This document shows positions 17,825 to 27,516 of a DNA stretch of 64,000 bases, piece by piece. This DNA is from Desertivirga brevis (lineage in GTDB: Bacteria > Bacteroidota > Bacteroidia > Sphingobacteriales > Sphingobacteriaceae). Within the stretch, counting starts at the first letter, position 1. Every line of letters begins with the position of its first letter. The notes beneath the pieces are model-generated. The model was not told the DNA's origin and did not search any database. It saw only the letters and a list, made by a program, of their open reading frames with translations. The stretch is from the NCBI RefSeq assembly GCF_017355835.1, contig NZ_JAFEWF010000001.1:434001-498000 (forward strand). Direction: 5' to 3'. The translations under genes and the position numbers were made by a program.

Positions 17825-19360
17825 ATGAGAAAGCTCCTTTTATTGTTGCTATCTTCTTCAATGGCATTGAGTGCCTCCGCACAAAACACAGCTGAGCTGA
17901 GTACAAGTCCCAGCGGCAGAACGATCAGCAAACACGTTTACGGCCATTTCGCAGAGCATCTTGGCAGGTGTATTTATGGTGGATTTTATGTTGGTGAAAA
18001 CAATACAAAGATCCCTAACAAAGATGGAATACGAACAGATGTGGTTGACGCATTAAAAAAGCTCAAAATCCCCAACCTACGCTGGCCGGGAGGATGTTTC
18101 GCAGACACCTATCACTGGAAAGATGGTATTGGACCTAAGAACCAAAGGCCCTCAATTGTAAATACCTGGTGGGGTGGAACTACCGAAAACAACAGCTTCG
18201 GAACACATGATTTCCTTAATATGTGTGAGTTGTTAAACACAGAACCTTACCTTGCCGGGAACCTTGCTACCGGAACGGTTCAGGAACTGGCGGATTGGGT
18301 TCAATATGTGAATTTTGCAGGCGAAAGCCCTATGTCTAAACTTAGAAGACAGAATGGTAGAAACCAGCCTTGGAAAGTATCTTTTTGGGGAGTGGGCAAT
18401 GAAGCCTGGGGTTGCGGTGGAAACATGAAGCCAGACTACTATGCAAACGAGTTCCGCAAGTATTCTACATTCATGACCAACTGGGATAACTCCACTAAGC
18501 TATTCAGAATTGCCTCCGGAGCAAATTCTGCTGATTACAACTGGACCGAAACGCTAATGAAAAATATTCCTTCAAACCTGGTTGAGGGTATCGCGCTCCA
18601 CCACTATTCAGTTATTAATTGGAATAAAAAAGGTCCGTCTACAGATTTCTCAGAAGAGCAATATTTTGCCACCATGAAAAGCGCTGCTTTTATGGAGGAG
18701 TTGGTTAACAAACACATTGCGATCATGGATAAATACGACCCTAACAAGAAAATTGCCCTGGTAGTTGACGAGTGGGGTGGATGGTACGATGTAGAACCAG
18801 GAACTAATCCAGGCTTCTTATATCAGCAAAACACTATTCGTGATGCAATGATCGCTGGTTTGACCCTTAATATATTTAATAACCATACAGACAGGATCAA
18901 GATGGCCAATCTTGCTCAAGCGGTAAACGTATTACAAGCTGTAGTACTAACTAATGAAGAGAAAATGATCCTGACCCCTACATATCATGTTATGGAAATG
19001 TACAACGTTCACCAGGACGCAGAGTGGTTACCGCTTACGGTCAAAACAAACAATTATACTTTAGGAAACGATAAATTACCTGCAGTAAGTGGATCTGCTT
19101 CCCGCAAGAATGGACTTACTCATGTAACGCTTACCAATATTGATGCTAAAGCAGCACAAGAGATCTCAATCAATATAAAAGGAGCTAAGTTTAAAACAGT
19201 TAGTGGTCGTATCTTAACCTCTGCTAAACTTCAGGACTTTAACTCGTTCGAAAACCCGAACAAAATCATTCCAGTTACCTTTAAAGGCGCCGACATTAAA
19301 GGAGACGTCCTTAAAGTGAAACTGCCGGCACACTCTGTAGTTGCCTTGGAACTGAAATAA
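17825..19360 (+). CDS. Alpha-L-arabinofuranosidase, glycoside hydrolase family 51
   Basis: This 511-residue exported enzyme has a signal peptide (MRKLLLLLLSSSMALSASAQ). The catalytic (beta/alpha)8 barrel carries ISKHVYGHFAEHLGRCIYGG, RWPGGCFADTYHWKDGIG, WGVGNEAWGCGG (acid/base Glu) and VVDEWGGWY (nucleophile Glu), which fit GH51. A small C-terminal beta domain ends in HSVVALELK, also typical. It releases L-arabinofuranose from arabinan or arabinoxylan side chains in the periplasm. It is not inside a polysaccharide-utilisation locus: no SusCD pair or other glycosidase is nearby. Confidence 0.94.
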   Translation: MRKLLLLLLSSSMALSASAQNTAELSTSPSGRTISKHVYGHFAEHLGRCIYGGFYVGENNTKIPNKDGIRTDVVDALKKLKIPNLRWPGGCFADTYHWKDGIGPKNQRPSIVNTWWGGTTENNSFGTHDFLNMCELLNTEPYLAGNLATGTVQELADWVQYVNFAGESPMSKLRRQNGRNQPWKVSFWGVGNEAWGCGGNMKPDYYANEFRKYSTFMTNWDNSTKLFRIASGANSADYNWTETLMKNIPSNLVEGIALHHYSVINWNKKGPSTDFSEEQYFATMKSAAFMEELVNKHIAIMDKYDPNKKIALVVDEWGGWYDVEPGTNPGFLYQQNTIRDAMIAGLTLNIFNNHTDRIKMANLAQAVNVLQAVVLTNEEKMILTPTYHVMEMYNVHQDAEWLPLTVKTNNYTLGNDKLPAVSGSASRKNGLTHVTLTNIDAKAAQEISINIKGAKFKTVSGRILTSAKLQDFNSFENPNKIIPVTFKGADIKGDVLKVKLPAHSVVALELK

Positions 19361-19382
19361 AAGATTAGGACAGGTAATAAAA

Positions 19383-19420
19383 AGTCCCGTCCAAGCTCTC
19401 GCTTGACGGGACTTTTTTTA
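19383..19420 (+). terminator. Strong rho-independent terminator after the GH51 gene
   Basis: AGTCCCGT then CAAGC pair with GCTTG then ACGGGACT (one bulged C), with a TCTC loop and a following T7 run. It also lies 16 nt from the convergent pyrC stop and may serve both strands. Confidence 0.93.
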
Positions 19421-19435
19421 TTTTATATATACGAA

Positions 19436-20770
19436 TTACCTGACGAAGCTCAATCGCTTCCCGCTACCCAATTCGTTGAATCGCCCATTTTCATACACCA
19501 GGTTTCCAGACACAATTGTATGTGTGATGGCGGAACTGAAAGTATAACCATCGAAAGGACTCCAACCACACTTCGATAGGTCTGTTTCCCGTTTAACAGC
19601 TGTGTGCGCCTGCAAATCCGTAAGTACCAGATCTGCCCAGTAACCTTCCCTAATATAGCCCCGTTTACTAATGTTAAAGCAGATGGCAGGATTATGGGCC
19701 ATTTTCTCTACAATTGCTTCAAGACTGATCTTACCCTGCTTATAAAATTCAAGCATAGCTAGAAGTGAGTGCTGCACTAAAGGTCCGCCTGACGGCGCCT
19801 GCAGATAGCTTTTTTGTTTTTCCTCAATGGTATGGGGAGCATGGTCAGTAGCAATAACATCAATTCGTCCGTCAAGAACTGCTTGCAATATTGCATCACG
19901 GTCGCTTTCTGCCTTTACAGCAGGATTCCATTTTATCCAGTTTCCTTTCTCAGCATAATCTTTATCAGAAAACCAAAGATGATGGATACAAGCTTCAGCT
20001 GTTATCTTCTTCTCTGCCAGTGGGGTAGTATTTTCAAATAGCGCCAGCTCTTTTTCGGTGGAGATATGCAGGATATGTAATCTCGCTCCATGTTTTTTCG
20101 CTAGTTCGACCGCTAAAGATGATGATTTATAACATGCTTCTGTATTCCTTATTAATGGATGCATTTCTGGCGTAATGTTTTCGCCATACTTCTCCTGAAA
20201 AGCTGCAAAATTAGTTCTGATGGTCTGCTCATCCTCGCAATGGGTAGCAATGAGGATCGGAGCGGAAGAGAAGATCTTTTCCAGAACAGCTCCATTATCA
20301 ACCAACATATTTCCCGTAGAGGAACCCATAAAAACCTTTATGCCACATACATTTTGCGCATTGGTTTTTAATACCTCGTCAATATTATCGTTTGTAGCAC
20401 CCATGAAGAAAGAATAATTCGCCAGAGACCTTTGTGAGGCTATAGTATATTTTTCTTCAAGTAGCTCCTGTGTAATAGTATTTGGAACGGTGTTCGGCAT
20501 TTCCATATAGGAGGTAATACCACCGGCTACCGCAGCCCGGCTTTCTGTAAAGATCTCTGCCTTATGTGTCAGTCCAGGTTCACGAAAATGTACTTGATCG
20601 TCTATACAACCGGGTAGCAGAAATTTCCCTTCAGCATTTATTTCTCTATCAGCAGACACATTCAATGAGGAAGCTATTTGCTCGATATATCCATCTTTAA
20701 TGAGTACATCGGAGACTGTTTGTTTTCCTTCGTTTACCAGGGTTGCAGCTTTAATTAGGATTGACGACAT
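19436..20770 (-). CDS. pyrC: Dihydroorotase (class I) with QxH in place of HxH
   Basis: This 444-residue amidohydrolase-fold enzyme would close carbamoyl-aspartate to dihydroorotate in pyrimidine synthesis. Expected elements are present: REPGLTHK, IKVFMGSSTGNML (carbamylated-Lys region), ATHCEDEQ, LHILHIST and VIATDHAPH. The first metal motif reads CIDDQVHFREPG, so residue 59 is Gln where most dihydroorotases have the first His of HxH (Q59, H61). This DDQVHFREPG form recurs in Bacteroidota, to my knowledge, so it is probably functional. Gene symbol by family. Confidence 0.88.
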   Translation of the reverse strand: MSSILIKAATLVNEGKQTVSDVLIKDGYIEQIASSLNVSADREINAEGKFLLPGCIDDQVHFREPGLTHKAEIFTESRAAVAGGITSYMEMPNTVPNTITQELLEEKYTIASQRSLANYSFFMGATNDNIDEVLKTNAQNVCGIKVFMGSSTGNMLVDNGAVLEKIFSSAPILIATHCEDEQTIRTNFAAFQEKYGENITPEMHPLIRNTEACYKSSSLAVELAKKHGARLHILHISTEKELALFENTTPLAEKKITAEACIHHLWFSDKDYAEKGNWIKWNPAVKAESDRDAILQAVLDGRIDVIATDHAPHTIEEKQKSYLQAPSGGPLVQHSLLAMLEFYKQGKISLEAIVEKMAHNPAICFNISKRGYIREGYWADLVLTDLQAHTAVKRETDLSKCGWSPFDGYTFSSAITHTIVSGNLVYENGRFNELGSGKRLSFVR

Positions 20771-20904
20771 CTTTTGCAGGTTTGAATTATTAATACTTAC
20801 TAACCTGCGAAAATAAGTTTAATAAGATACATACAAACAAAAAATAAGGATTAATAGAAGACTTGGTGCAAGAATCATTATCATAACTATACATATAAAA
20901 ATAA

Positions 20905-20939
20905 AAAGGGATTAGCAAGCTATACCTGTTAATCCCTTT
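20905..20939 (-). terminator. Terminator downstream of dinB-like gene
   Basis: AAAGGGATTA (20905-20914) and TAATCCCTTT (20930-20939) are perfectly complementary over 10 bp. On the minus strand the stem is followed by a TTTATTTTT stretch. It lies beyond the stop of the gene at 21026 and before pyrC on the same strand. Confidence 0.8.
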
Positions 20940-20984
20940 ATCTCATAGATAGATGTTAAGCTATTTTATAGCCGTATATCCTCG

Positions 20985-21022
20985 TTCAATCATTCATTCA
21001 ATCATTCATTCATTCATTCATT
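20985..21022. repeat. TTCA tetranucleotide microsatellite with two A interruptions
   Basis: About nine TTCA/ATTC units, with two A insertions, lie just 3' of the stop codon of the DinB gene (stop at 21026-21028). Such a tract can slip in length. It is outside any reading frame here. Confidence 0.8.
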
Positions 21023-21025
21023 GCC

Positions 21026-21604
21026 TCACACTGCAAGCTCATCAATATATTCAGATAAACGTGGCAGGTAAATCACGTTGTTATTTTTACCTAGCTCCAT
21101 TGACCAGAAACTTCCAGCCATTTTAAAGATCTTGAATAGCTGACTGGATTCATGCAGAAGGAAAAATTCAAGCCATTGATTTACATTCATTCTTCCCAAA
21201 ACCGCATGTGTTCCAACCCGGGCAAAATTCTCTGAAGGCATCTGCTCTATTTTCAACCAAAGTTCATTCCGCAGTCTATACATTTCATGCATCAGGGAAC
21301 CGGTTGTTTTTGCATTTGTAAAAGAAAACTCAGGATCCTGATCGGGCTTGTAAATGTCAAAATGAGGGTTTATTTCGCTAACAATTCGATTTAAACGATC
21401 CAGGAAAATATGGTGATATCTTGTCAGATACGCGATTGTTTCGTGGATAGAAAATTTGTCTTGTGTAATTCTGTTATAGATTGCTTCCGGTGGAAGATCG
21501 TCAATATAACTTTTCAGTGTTTTGTGTTGATTACAAAACCTCTCAATAGTATGAGGGTGTAAATTCATAGAAGAATCGTTTTTGGTTAGTCCTGTATTTA
21601 ACAT
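21026..21604 (-). CDS. DinB-family four-helix-bundle protein
   Basis: This 192-residue protein has the DinB/YfiT pattern: helices with HETIAYLTRYHHIFLDR, then a DEFERMYRLRNELW-like helix and MNVNQWLEFFLLHESSQLFKIF, the last providing the metal-binding His residues of the fold. The start could also be the internal Met13. Members are metal-dependent hydrolases or thiol transferases; the substrate is unknown. Single gene with its own terminator (20905-20939). Confidence 0.8.
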   Translation of the reverse strand: MLNTGLTKNDSSMNLHPHTIERFCNQHKTLKSYIDDLPPEAIYNRITQDKFSIHETIAYLTRYHHIFLDRLNRIVSEINPHFDIYKPDQDPEFSFTNAKTTGSLMHEMYRLRNELWLKIEQMPSENFARVGTHAVLGRMNVNQWLEFFLLHESSQLFKIFKMAGSFWSMELGKNNNVIYLPRLSEYIDELAV

Positions 21605-21740
21605 ATGACCAATTTGTTTTGTTTCTCGTCTGGTAACAGGATTAATTCAGTTTCTATGCCAAAGGTCGGCAGGGAGTATTAAGATTAGGTTCAGGTAGCG
21701 TTAAAGTTTGATCTATAGCGAGATAGGAGTACTATCAACG

Positions 21741-21781
21741 AGTAAAACAGGTAGTTTGCAAAGTGAAATACCTGTTTTACT
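21741..21781 (-). terminator. Hairpin downstream of mgsA
   Basis: AGTAAAACAGGTA (21741-21753) and TACCTGTTTTACT (21769-21781) form a perfect 13-bp stem with a 15-nt loop, 46 nt past the mgsA stop. No clear T-run follows on the minus strand, so it may be an RNA 3' stabiliser or weak terminator. Confidence 0.6.
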
Positions 21782-21826
21782 TAATGTAGCAGTTTGAAGA
21801 CAAAATCAACAATTATGCCTTTTTTG

Positions 21827-22213
21827 TCAGACTTGTTGTCCTTCTTCAACCATACCCAGAAGCAGATATTTAGCAGAGGCAGGATTAGTGGCCAGAGGAA
21901 CATTATGGACATCGCACACTCTTAATAGCATTTGAACATCTGGTTCATGAGGATGCTTTCCGAGAGGGTCCCTAAAGAAGATAATTCCTTTCAGATTTTT
22001 TTCGGCGGCCATAGCTGCAATTTGAGCGTCTCCTCCTTGAGGTCCACTTAGTTTACGTGTAACTTCCAAACCCGTTTCCTGGATCCTGGAACCTGTTGTG
22101 CCCGTAGCAATCAAATTGTAGTTTTTAAGTATCTCGTGATACTCCTTAACAAACTCAACCATCTCAGGCTTCCGGCCATCATGTGCAATTAGGGCAATTG
22201 TTTCTTTCGACAT
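21827..22213 (-). CDS. mgsA: Methylglyoxal synthase
   Basis: This 128-residue protein converts dihydroxyacetone phosphate to methylglyoxal plus phosphate, a phosphate-starvation overflow bypass of glycolysis. The signature is [15 protein letters not shown] at the N-terminus, [11 protein letters not shown] for phosphate binding, [13 protein letters not shown] with the catalytic Asp, and [15 protein letters not shown] for the C-terminal half. Length fits the family. It lies 2 nt from the membrane gene at 22216 and is probably co-transcribed with it. Confidence 0.95.
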   Translation of the reverse strand: MSKETIALIAHDGRKPEMVEFVKEYHEILKNYNLIATGTTGSRIQETGLEVTRKLSGPQGGDAQIAAMAAEKNLKGIIFFRDPLGKHPHEPDVQMLLRVCDVHNVPLATNPASAKYLLLGMVEEGQQV

Positions 22214-22215
22214 AA

Positions 22216-23454
22216 TTATCCAAAAAATAAATAAGATATAAGGATAGCTGCAATAACCCCGGCCAGGTCGGCTATTAAACCCGCAGTGATTGCATAGCGG
22301 CTATTTTTAATTCCGACAGAACCGAAATAAAGAGCGACAATATAAAAGGTTGTGTCTGCTGAGCCGTTAAAAACGCAGGCAAGACGTCCTACAAAGGAGT
22401 CGGGTTGAAAGGTTTTCATAGTTTCGATCATCATGGCCTTTGCACCCGAACCACTTAGCGGTTTTAAGAAAGCTACAGGTAAAGCATCAGTAAAACGCGT
22501 ATCAATATTAAACTGACTGAAAGCAAATTTAAATCCATCTACAATATACCCCAGGGCTCCGCAGTTTCTAAACAAGCTTATTGCAGCTAGCATGGCGATC
22601 AGATAAGGAATAATTTTAACTGAAGTTTCAAAGCCACCCACAGCTCCCTCAATAAAGGTTTGAAAAACGTCAACCTTCTTACGGATGGCACCTAAAATAA
22701 AAATAACTGGAATACTAAGCAGAAGCAGGTTACTAGCAACCCTGGAAACGATACTGATCTGATCTTTATCAAGGTAAGCAGTGAAATACCAAACAATGAA
22801 AGCTATAAAAGAAGTTAAACCGATAAGCCACGCCATTACAACCGGCTGAAAAAGATTAATCCTTTGCCATATGGCCACAACGATCATTCCGACAACTGTA
22901 GCAACATAGGTAGCTATAATACAAGGGATAAAAATATCTGTTGGATCGGCTGCTCCGAGTATTGCTCTTTGGGCAATAATGGAAATAGGCAATATGGTTA
23001 AACCCGAGGTATGAAGCACCAGGAACATGATCTGGGCGTTCGAGGCCGAATCTTTACTTGGATTTAGCTCCTGAAGGCTTCCCATCGCTTTAAGACCCAA
23101 GGGCGTTGCAGCATTGTCAAGTCCTAGAAGATTCGCAGAAAAGTTCATCATCATTTGTCCGGTTGCAGGATGATCTTTTGGCACCTCAGGAAAAAGTCGA
23201 TTAAAAAATGGTCCAACAATACGGCTAAGAAAGTTAATAGCACCTGCCTTTTCCCCAATTCGCATGATCCCCAGCCACAGTCCCATTGTTCCGATCAGAG
23301 GAAGTGCAATATCCATTACGGATGATTTGGTGGTATCGAAAAGGCCTTCAACCAGTTTCTGAAAAATCTCCGTATCTCCAAAGAAGATAAGCTTAATTAA
23401 TGCAACGATAAAAGAGATAATAAAAAAAGATATCCAGATATAATTTAAAACCAT
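22216..23454 (-). CDS. Nucleoside-recognition/SpmA-SpmB-type membrane protein
   Basis: This 412-residue integral membrane protein has about 10 hydrophobic segments. It contains two halves like the spore-maturation proteins SpmA and SpmB fused (first half [21 protein letters not shown] and [20 protein letters not shown]; second half [19 protein letters not shown] and [19 protein letters not shown]). These are the gate/nucleoside-recognition motifs. Transport of a small solute is likely but undetermined. It is the first gene of a two-gene unit with mgsA. Confidence 0.85.
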   Translation of the reverse strand: MVLNYIWISFFIISFIVALIKLIFFGDTEIFQKLVEGLFDTTKSSVMDIALPLIGTMGLWLGIMRIGEKAGAINFLSRIVGPFFNRLFPEVPKDHPATGQMMMNFSANLLGLDNAATPLGLKAMGSLQELNPSKDSASNAQIMFLVLHTSGLTILPISIIAQRAILGAADPTDIFIPCIIATYVATVVGMIVVAIWQRINLFQPVVMAWLIGLTSFIAFIVWYFTAYLDKDQISIVSRVASNLLLLSIPVIFILGAIRKKVDVFQTFIEGAVGGFETSVKIIPYLIAMLAAISLFRNCGALGYIVDGFKFAFSQFNIDTRFTDALPVAFLKPLSGSGAKAMMIETMKTFQPDSFVGRLACVFNGSADTTFYIVALYFGSVGIKNSRYAITAGLIADLAGVIAAILISYLFFG

Positions 23455-23626
23455 GCCATCTACAAATCAACGTAAAAAATGGTGCTACCTGCACTCAGGC
23501 AGCAAACGGGTGTGAATTTACAGTTTTTGGAAAGCTTTCGGCAAATTATCTAACAACTAGGTTCAAACGTTCCCCCTTGATCTTCCCTCTTTAACCTTTC
23601 CACTTTAACCTTTGTCCTTTCTTTCA

Positions 23627-23634
23627 TACCTTTG
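23627..23634 (+). promoter_or_regulatory. Putative -7 element TACCTTTG of ccmC
   Basis: TACCTTTG fits TAnnTTTG and lies 20 nt before the ATG at 23654. A T/C-rich stretch, not a clear TTTG box, is found at the -33 position. Confidence 0.45.
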
Positions 23635-23653
23635 CGCCACCAAATAAAGTATT

Positions 23654-24316
23654 ATGAGACAAAACTGGTGGAAGCTACTAGCTTCTATTTTAGTTTTATA
23701 TTCCATTATCGGGGGATTTCTAATTCCAGTTCCTGCATTACCAATTCTTCATGAAAGCATCAGAAACTTATTCTTTCATGTACCCATGTGGTTCGCCATG
23801 CTGGCACTTTATTTAATATCTGTCATTTACAGTATTAAATATCTTAACACAGGCAACGAAAACGATGATCTGATAGCGGTAGAAAGCGTAAATACCGGTG
23901 TTTTCTTTTGCTTTTGTGGACTTGCAACAGGAATGTTGTGGGCTAATATAACCTGGGGTGCTCCATGGCCTAATGATCCTAAATTAAATAGCTCGGCAAT
24001 TTCAACACTGATGTACCTGGCTTATTTGGTACTGCGGAACTCGCTTGACGAAGAACAAAAGCGAGCTAAGATCTCGGCGATATATAACATCTTTGCCTTT
24101 CCGGTAATGATAGCCCTGTTGTTTATCCTCCCGCGTTTAACCGACTCTCTTCATCCAGGCAACGGCGGAAACCCGGGATTTAGTAATTTAGATCTGGATT
24201 ACAACATGAAGTGGGTCTTAAGACCAACCTTTATTGGCTGGATATTGATGGGCATTTGGATTATGACCATCCGATATCGGATCCGTCTGCTCGAAAACAA
24301 GAAAAACACTAATTAA
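23654..24316 (+). CDS. ccmC: Heme exporter/cytochrome c biogenesis protein CcmC (CcsA family)
   Basis: This 220-residue inner-membrane protein has six membrane segments. It has the CcsA/CcmC heme-handling WWD-like motif (ITWGAPWPNDPK), an upstream His in FFHVPMWFAM and a late Arg-Pro segment (VLRPTFIGW). It handles heme for cytochrome c maturation. A CcmD-like gene follows 23 nt later. No CcmA or CcmB is seen here, so these are elsewhere or the operon is split. Confidence 0.88.
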   Translation: MRQNWWKLLASILVLYSIIGGFLIPVPALPILHESIRNLFFHVPMWFAMLALYLISVIYSIKYLNTGNENDDLIAVESVNTGVFFCFCGLATGMLWANITWGAPWPNDPKLNSSAISTLMYLAYLVLRNSLDEEQKRAKISAIYNIFAFPVMIALLFILPRLTDSLHPGNGGNPGFSNLDLDYNMKWVLRPTFIGWILMGIWIMTIRYRIRLLENKKNTN

Positions 24317-24339
24317 TATAAGCTCATAAATCTCTTAAG

Positions 24340-24549
24340 ATGAAAAGTTTCTTTTTGACTCTCTCTTTAATCCTCATAACTACTATTCAAATTTTTGCGC
24401 AAGCCAGCGACGTAGAAATGGCAACAGATTTAAGAAGCTCAGGAAAGATCTATGTTGTTGTTGCCGTTGTAGCTGTTATATTTATAGGACTGGTAATTTA
24501 TCTATTTTCTATTGACCGACGCCTGAAGAAACTGGAAAACCAGGATTAA
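24340..24549 (+). CDS. ccmD: CcmD-family small membrane protein
   Basis: This 69-residue protein has an N-terminal signal-like stretch (SFFLTLSLILITTIQIFAQ), a membrane helix (IYVVVAVVAVIFIGLVIYLF) and the short basic C-terminal DRRLKKLEN typical of CcmD-like proteins. Placed immediately after ccmC, it fits a small partner that helps heme delivery. Its sequence is short, so the call depends on context. Confidence 0.75.
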   Translation: MKSFFLTLSLILITTIQIFAQASDVEMATDLRSSGKIYVVVAVVAVIFIGLVIYLFSIDRRLKKLENQD

Positions 24550-24571
24550 AACATTTAAGCCTAAAGAAATT

Positions 24572-24590
24572 TCGTGAAAAGATATCACGA
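24572..24590. promoter_or_regulatory. Short inverted repeat before gdhA
   Basis: TCGTGA (24572-24577) and TCACGA (24585-24590) form a 6-bp dyad with a 7-nt spacer in the 120-nt gap before gdhA. It may be an operator or a weak terminator of ccmCD. Confidence 0.3.
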
Positions 24591-24668
24591 TATACTCAAA
24601 CACTTTGTTATCTTTCATACTTTAAGTTGATGATTTAGGTCAACATTTATAAACCTAAAGTAGAATTT

Positions 24669-26105
24669 ATGACTGACAACAAAGTAGCCCCCTATGGTCA
24701 AACGGGTTTCTTCGATGATGTTTGTGCTTTTTTTGATCGTGCAGCGCAATTTACAGATCACCCTAAAGGATTACTTGACCAGATTAAAGCTTGTAACAGC
24801 GTTTACAGGTTCCGTTTCCCCATTAGGAAAGGGAACAGTGTGGAGGTAATAGACGCATGGCGCGTTGAACACTCTCACCACATGTCTCCAACCAAAGGAG
24901 GTATTCGTTACAGTGAAATGGTAAATGAAGACGAGGTAATGGCACTAGCCGCACTTATGACTTATAAATGCGCTATTGTGAATGTTCCCTTCGGTGGAGC
25001 AAAAGGCGGAATTAAAATAAATCCGAAGAACTATTCACTCGCCGAACTGGAAAATATCACTCGCCGCTATACCGTTGAACTTATAAAGAAGAATTTTATC
25101 GGTCCAGCTATTGACGTTCCTGCACCTGATTATGGTTCTGGCGAACGGGAAATGAGCTGGATAGCAGACACTTATTACACTATGAATCCGGGTCAGCTTG
25201 ACGCTATGGGCTGCGTTACCGGAAAGCCACTAGCCCTGCATGGTATTAATGGAAGGAGAGAAGCTACGGGAAGAGGTGTTGCTATCGCAACCCGGGAATG
25301 CATGAGTTTTGCTGAAGATATGGCGGCCCTTGGATTAACTCCGGGACTGGAAGGAAAACGAATCATCGTACAAGGATTAGGGAACGTGGGATACCATTCT
25401 GCCAAATTCCTCGCAGAATTTGGAGCAATCATAGTAGGCTTATGTGAATATGAGGGAGCTATTTACAATCCTGATGGACTGGATGTAGATGCAGTAGTTG
25501 CCCATCGAAAAGAGACCGGAACAGTGCTGGGATTCGCCGGTGCAACAAAAGAATTTGCAAACTCTGCTGAGGGTTTAGAACAGGAATGTGATGTACTTGT
25601 TCCTGCAGCATTGGAAAACCAGATCACCATTAATAACATTCACAACATTAAGGCAAAAGTTATCGCAGAGGGCGCTAATGGTCCAACATCCCCTGAAGCC
25701 GGAAAAATTTTCACTGAAAGAGGCGGCATAATTATTCCAGATATGTACTGTAATGCAGGAGGTGTTACTGTTTCTTACTTCGAATGGCTAAAGAACCTAT
25801 ATCACGTTGCATTTGGAAGAATGGACAAACGATATGAGGAGAAGGCAAATCTCGAGTTGGTTAATCTTATCGAGAAGATGACCGGCGCTTCTCTAACCTG
25901 GGATCAGAAAAAACTGGTAGTTAAAGGGCCAAGTGAACTTGAATTGGTTAATTCTGGTCTTGAAGAGAGTATGGTGCGTGCCTATCATGATATCAGAGAG
26001 ATTAAAGTTCAAAACCCTAAGATAGAAGACCTGAGAACCGCAGCTTTTGTTGGTTCAATAAATAAGGTTGCTATATCCTATATGAACATGGGGATTTGGC
26101 CTTAA
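24669..26105 (+). CDS. gdhA: Glu/Leu/Phe/Val dehydrogenase, likely glutamate dehydrogenase
   Basis: This 478-residue cytoplasmic oxidoreductase has the dehydrogenase signature [14 protein letters not shown] (substrate Lys in GGAKGG), [15 protein letters not shown], and a Rossmann fold [14 protein letters not shown] (here [12 protein letters not shown]). [13 protein letters not shown] near the C-terminus is also typical. It interconverts glutamate and 2-oxoglutarate, linking ammonium assimilation to the TCA cycle. It is about 20-60 residues longer than short GDHs, with a final helix. Terminator at 26121-26153. Confidence 0.92.
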   Translation: MTDNKVAPYGQTGFFDDVCAFFDRAAQFTDHPKGLLDQIKACNSVYRFRFPIRKGNSVEVIDAWRVEHSHHMSPTKGGIRYSEMVNEDEVMALAALMTYKCAIVNVPFGGAKGGIKINPKNYSLAELENITRRYTVELIKKNFIGPAIDVPAPDYGSGEREMSWIADTYYTMNPGQLDAMGCVTGKPLALHGINGRREATGRGVAIATRECMSFAEDMAALGLTPGLEGKRIIVQGLGNVGYHSAKFLAEFGAIIVGLCEYEGAIYNPDGLDVDAVVAHRKETGTVLGFAGATKEFANSAEGLEQECDVLVPAALENQITINNIHNIKAKVIAEGANGPTSPEAGKIFTERGGIIIPDMYCNAGGVTVSYFEWLKNLYHVAFGRMDKRYEEKANLELVNLIEKMTGASLTWDQKKLVVKGPSELELVNSGLEESMVRAYHDIREIKVQNPKIEDLRTAAFVGSINKVAISYMNMGIWP

Positions 26106-26120
26106 AGGGAATAAAGACCG

Positions 26121-26153
26121 AAAAAAGGAGAGCTTTTTAACTCTCCTTTTTTT
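26121..26153. terminator. Bidirectional terminator after gdhA
   Basis: AAAAAAGGAGAG and CTCTCCTTTTTT are perfectly complementary (12 bp) with an 8-nt loop and a following T-run. It may also serve the convergent homoserine dehydrogenase gene. Confidence 0.9.
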
Positions 26154-26247
26154 GTAAAACTCTATTTGTTTATTTCAGGCCAAAAAGAACCTTCAAAAAC
26201 TTTCACCCTCCATTTGCGAGCATCTGCTCATGAAGGTTCTATTGCCC

Positions 26248-27516
26248 TTAAATCGCCAAATGAGTCAGGGTCTTCGAATTCTCGAGCTCCAGGTGCTCTT
26301 TGGAAACCCCTGTTTCATGTGTTACCGGACTTACATTTCCTATTTCAGCAATGAACACACTGGGTTGAGTCAATAGTTCTTTCTGCAGGGCTAACGCGCT
26401 TAAAGAGATTTTACCAACTACATATTTGAAGTTAGGCGAAAAATAACGCTCAGTAACTTCTTCGAATCCCAGCTTTTCAATTAGTTGCTCATCGGAATAC
26501 CTTAAATAAACGTTTAGTGAATAGTCAGATGAAAGCACCAGGCCTTTTTTCTGATGATACTTTTTATACTCGTAACGGTAGTCATAGCGCAGAGCAGCGA
26601 TATCTGAAAGAACTGCAGAACCTGTTGGGTGGCCTCCAGCTCCTTTACCGAAAAAAAATTGCTGATCAGCAAAGGCAGCCTGCACGATCACTCCGTTGTA
26701 CTCGTTTTCAACGTTATAAAGAAAGTCATCCTGCCTCACTAATTTAGGTAGTACATAAAGAACGATCTTCTTCTCTCCAAATTCTAAGGCTGTAGGTACA
26801 AGTTTTATCTTAAAATTTTTTTCTCTTGCAAATTGGATGTCCTGGTCGCCTAAGTTTTGAATGCCAATGTTTAACACATTCTCGGGATCAGCAAGTAATC
26901 CATATGCGTGGGCAGAGGCAATAACCAGCTTATATTTAGGGTCAAAGCCACCCACATCAAGAATTGGGTCGGTTTCAGCAAAACCGAGATCCTGAGCCTG
27001 CTTCAAAGCTGTTCCGTAACTTAAATTCTCATTGAAGATCTTAGAAAGGATAAAATTTGATGAACCATTGAAAATACCCCTTAAAGAGTACAACAACTCA
27101 TTATCATAATACTCTTCCAGGTTGCGGATGATTGGAATACTACCGCATACTGCGCCCTCATACAAAAAAGAAACGTTATGCTTTTGTTGTAGTTCAACCA
27201 GCTCTTCAAGGTGGTTAGCAATAAGCTTTTTATTAGCAGACACTACGTTCTTACCATTTTTCAAGGCTGTAGTTACAATGTAATAGGCGGCAGCGGCGTC
27301 GTTGATTAACTCTACTACTGTATTTATTTCAGGATCGTTCAATATTAATTCTCCGTCTGTAGTGAACAATTCTTCAGGAAGCGTTCTTTCCTTTTCAGGA
27401 TTTTTTATAGCAATCTTTTTAATTTCAAGATTCAGGTCCTTTGTCCTGATAATATCGTATAAGCCCTGACCCACCACGCCAAAGCCAAATAAACCAAGTG
27501 TAAGTTTCTTACTCAT
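26248..27516 (-). CDS. hom: Homoserine dehydrogenase
   Basis: This 422-residue NAD(P)-dependent enzyme reduces aspartate semialdehyde to homoserine. It has the Rossmann GFGVVGQGLYD near residue 11, VVSANKKLIANHLEEL, the signature FNGSSNFILSKIFNEN and GGFDPKYKLVI, and FGKGAGGHPTGSAVLSDI. It has no fused aspartokinase; the C-terminal tail may carry an ACT-like region. Its ATG follows the metX stop with no gap, so both are translated from the transcript starting at the SAM riboswitch. Confidence 0.94.
   Translation of the reverse strand: MSKKLTLGLFGFGVVGQGLYDIIRTKDLNLEIKKIAIKNPEKERTLPEELFTTDGELILNDPEINTVVELINDAAAAYYIVTTALKNGKNVVSANKKLIANHLEELVELQQKHNVSFLYEGAVCGSIPIIRNLEEYYDNELLYSLRGIFNGSSNFILSKIFNENLSYGTALKQAQDLGFAETDPILDVGGFDPKYKLVIASAHAYGLLADPENVLNIGIQNLGDQDIQFAREKNFKIKLVPTALEFGEKKIVLYVLPKLVRQDDFLYNVENEYNGVIVQAAFADQQFFFGKGAGGHPTGSAVLSDIAALRYDYRYEYKKYHQKKGLVLSSDYSLNVYLRYSDEQLIEKLGFEEVTERYFSPNFKYVVGKISLSALALQKELLTQPSVFIAEIGNVSPVTHETGVSKEHLELENSKTLTHLAI

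Noticed and set aside
20985..21022. CRISPR-like repeat array
   Set aside because: The units are 4 bp with no spacers, so it is a microsatellite.
26166..26354. 62-codon ORF between gdhA and hom
   Set aside because: It overlaps hom on the other strand and has no start context.
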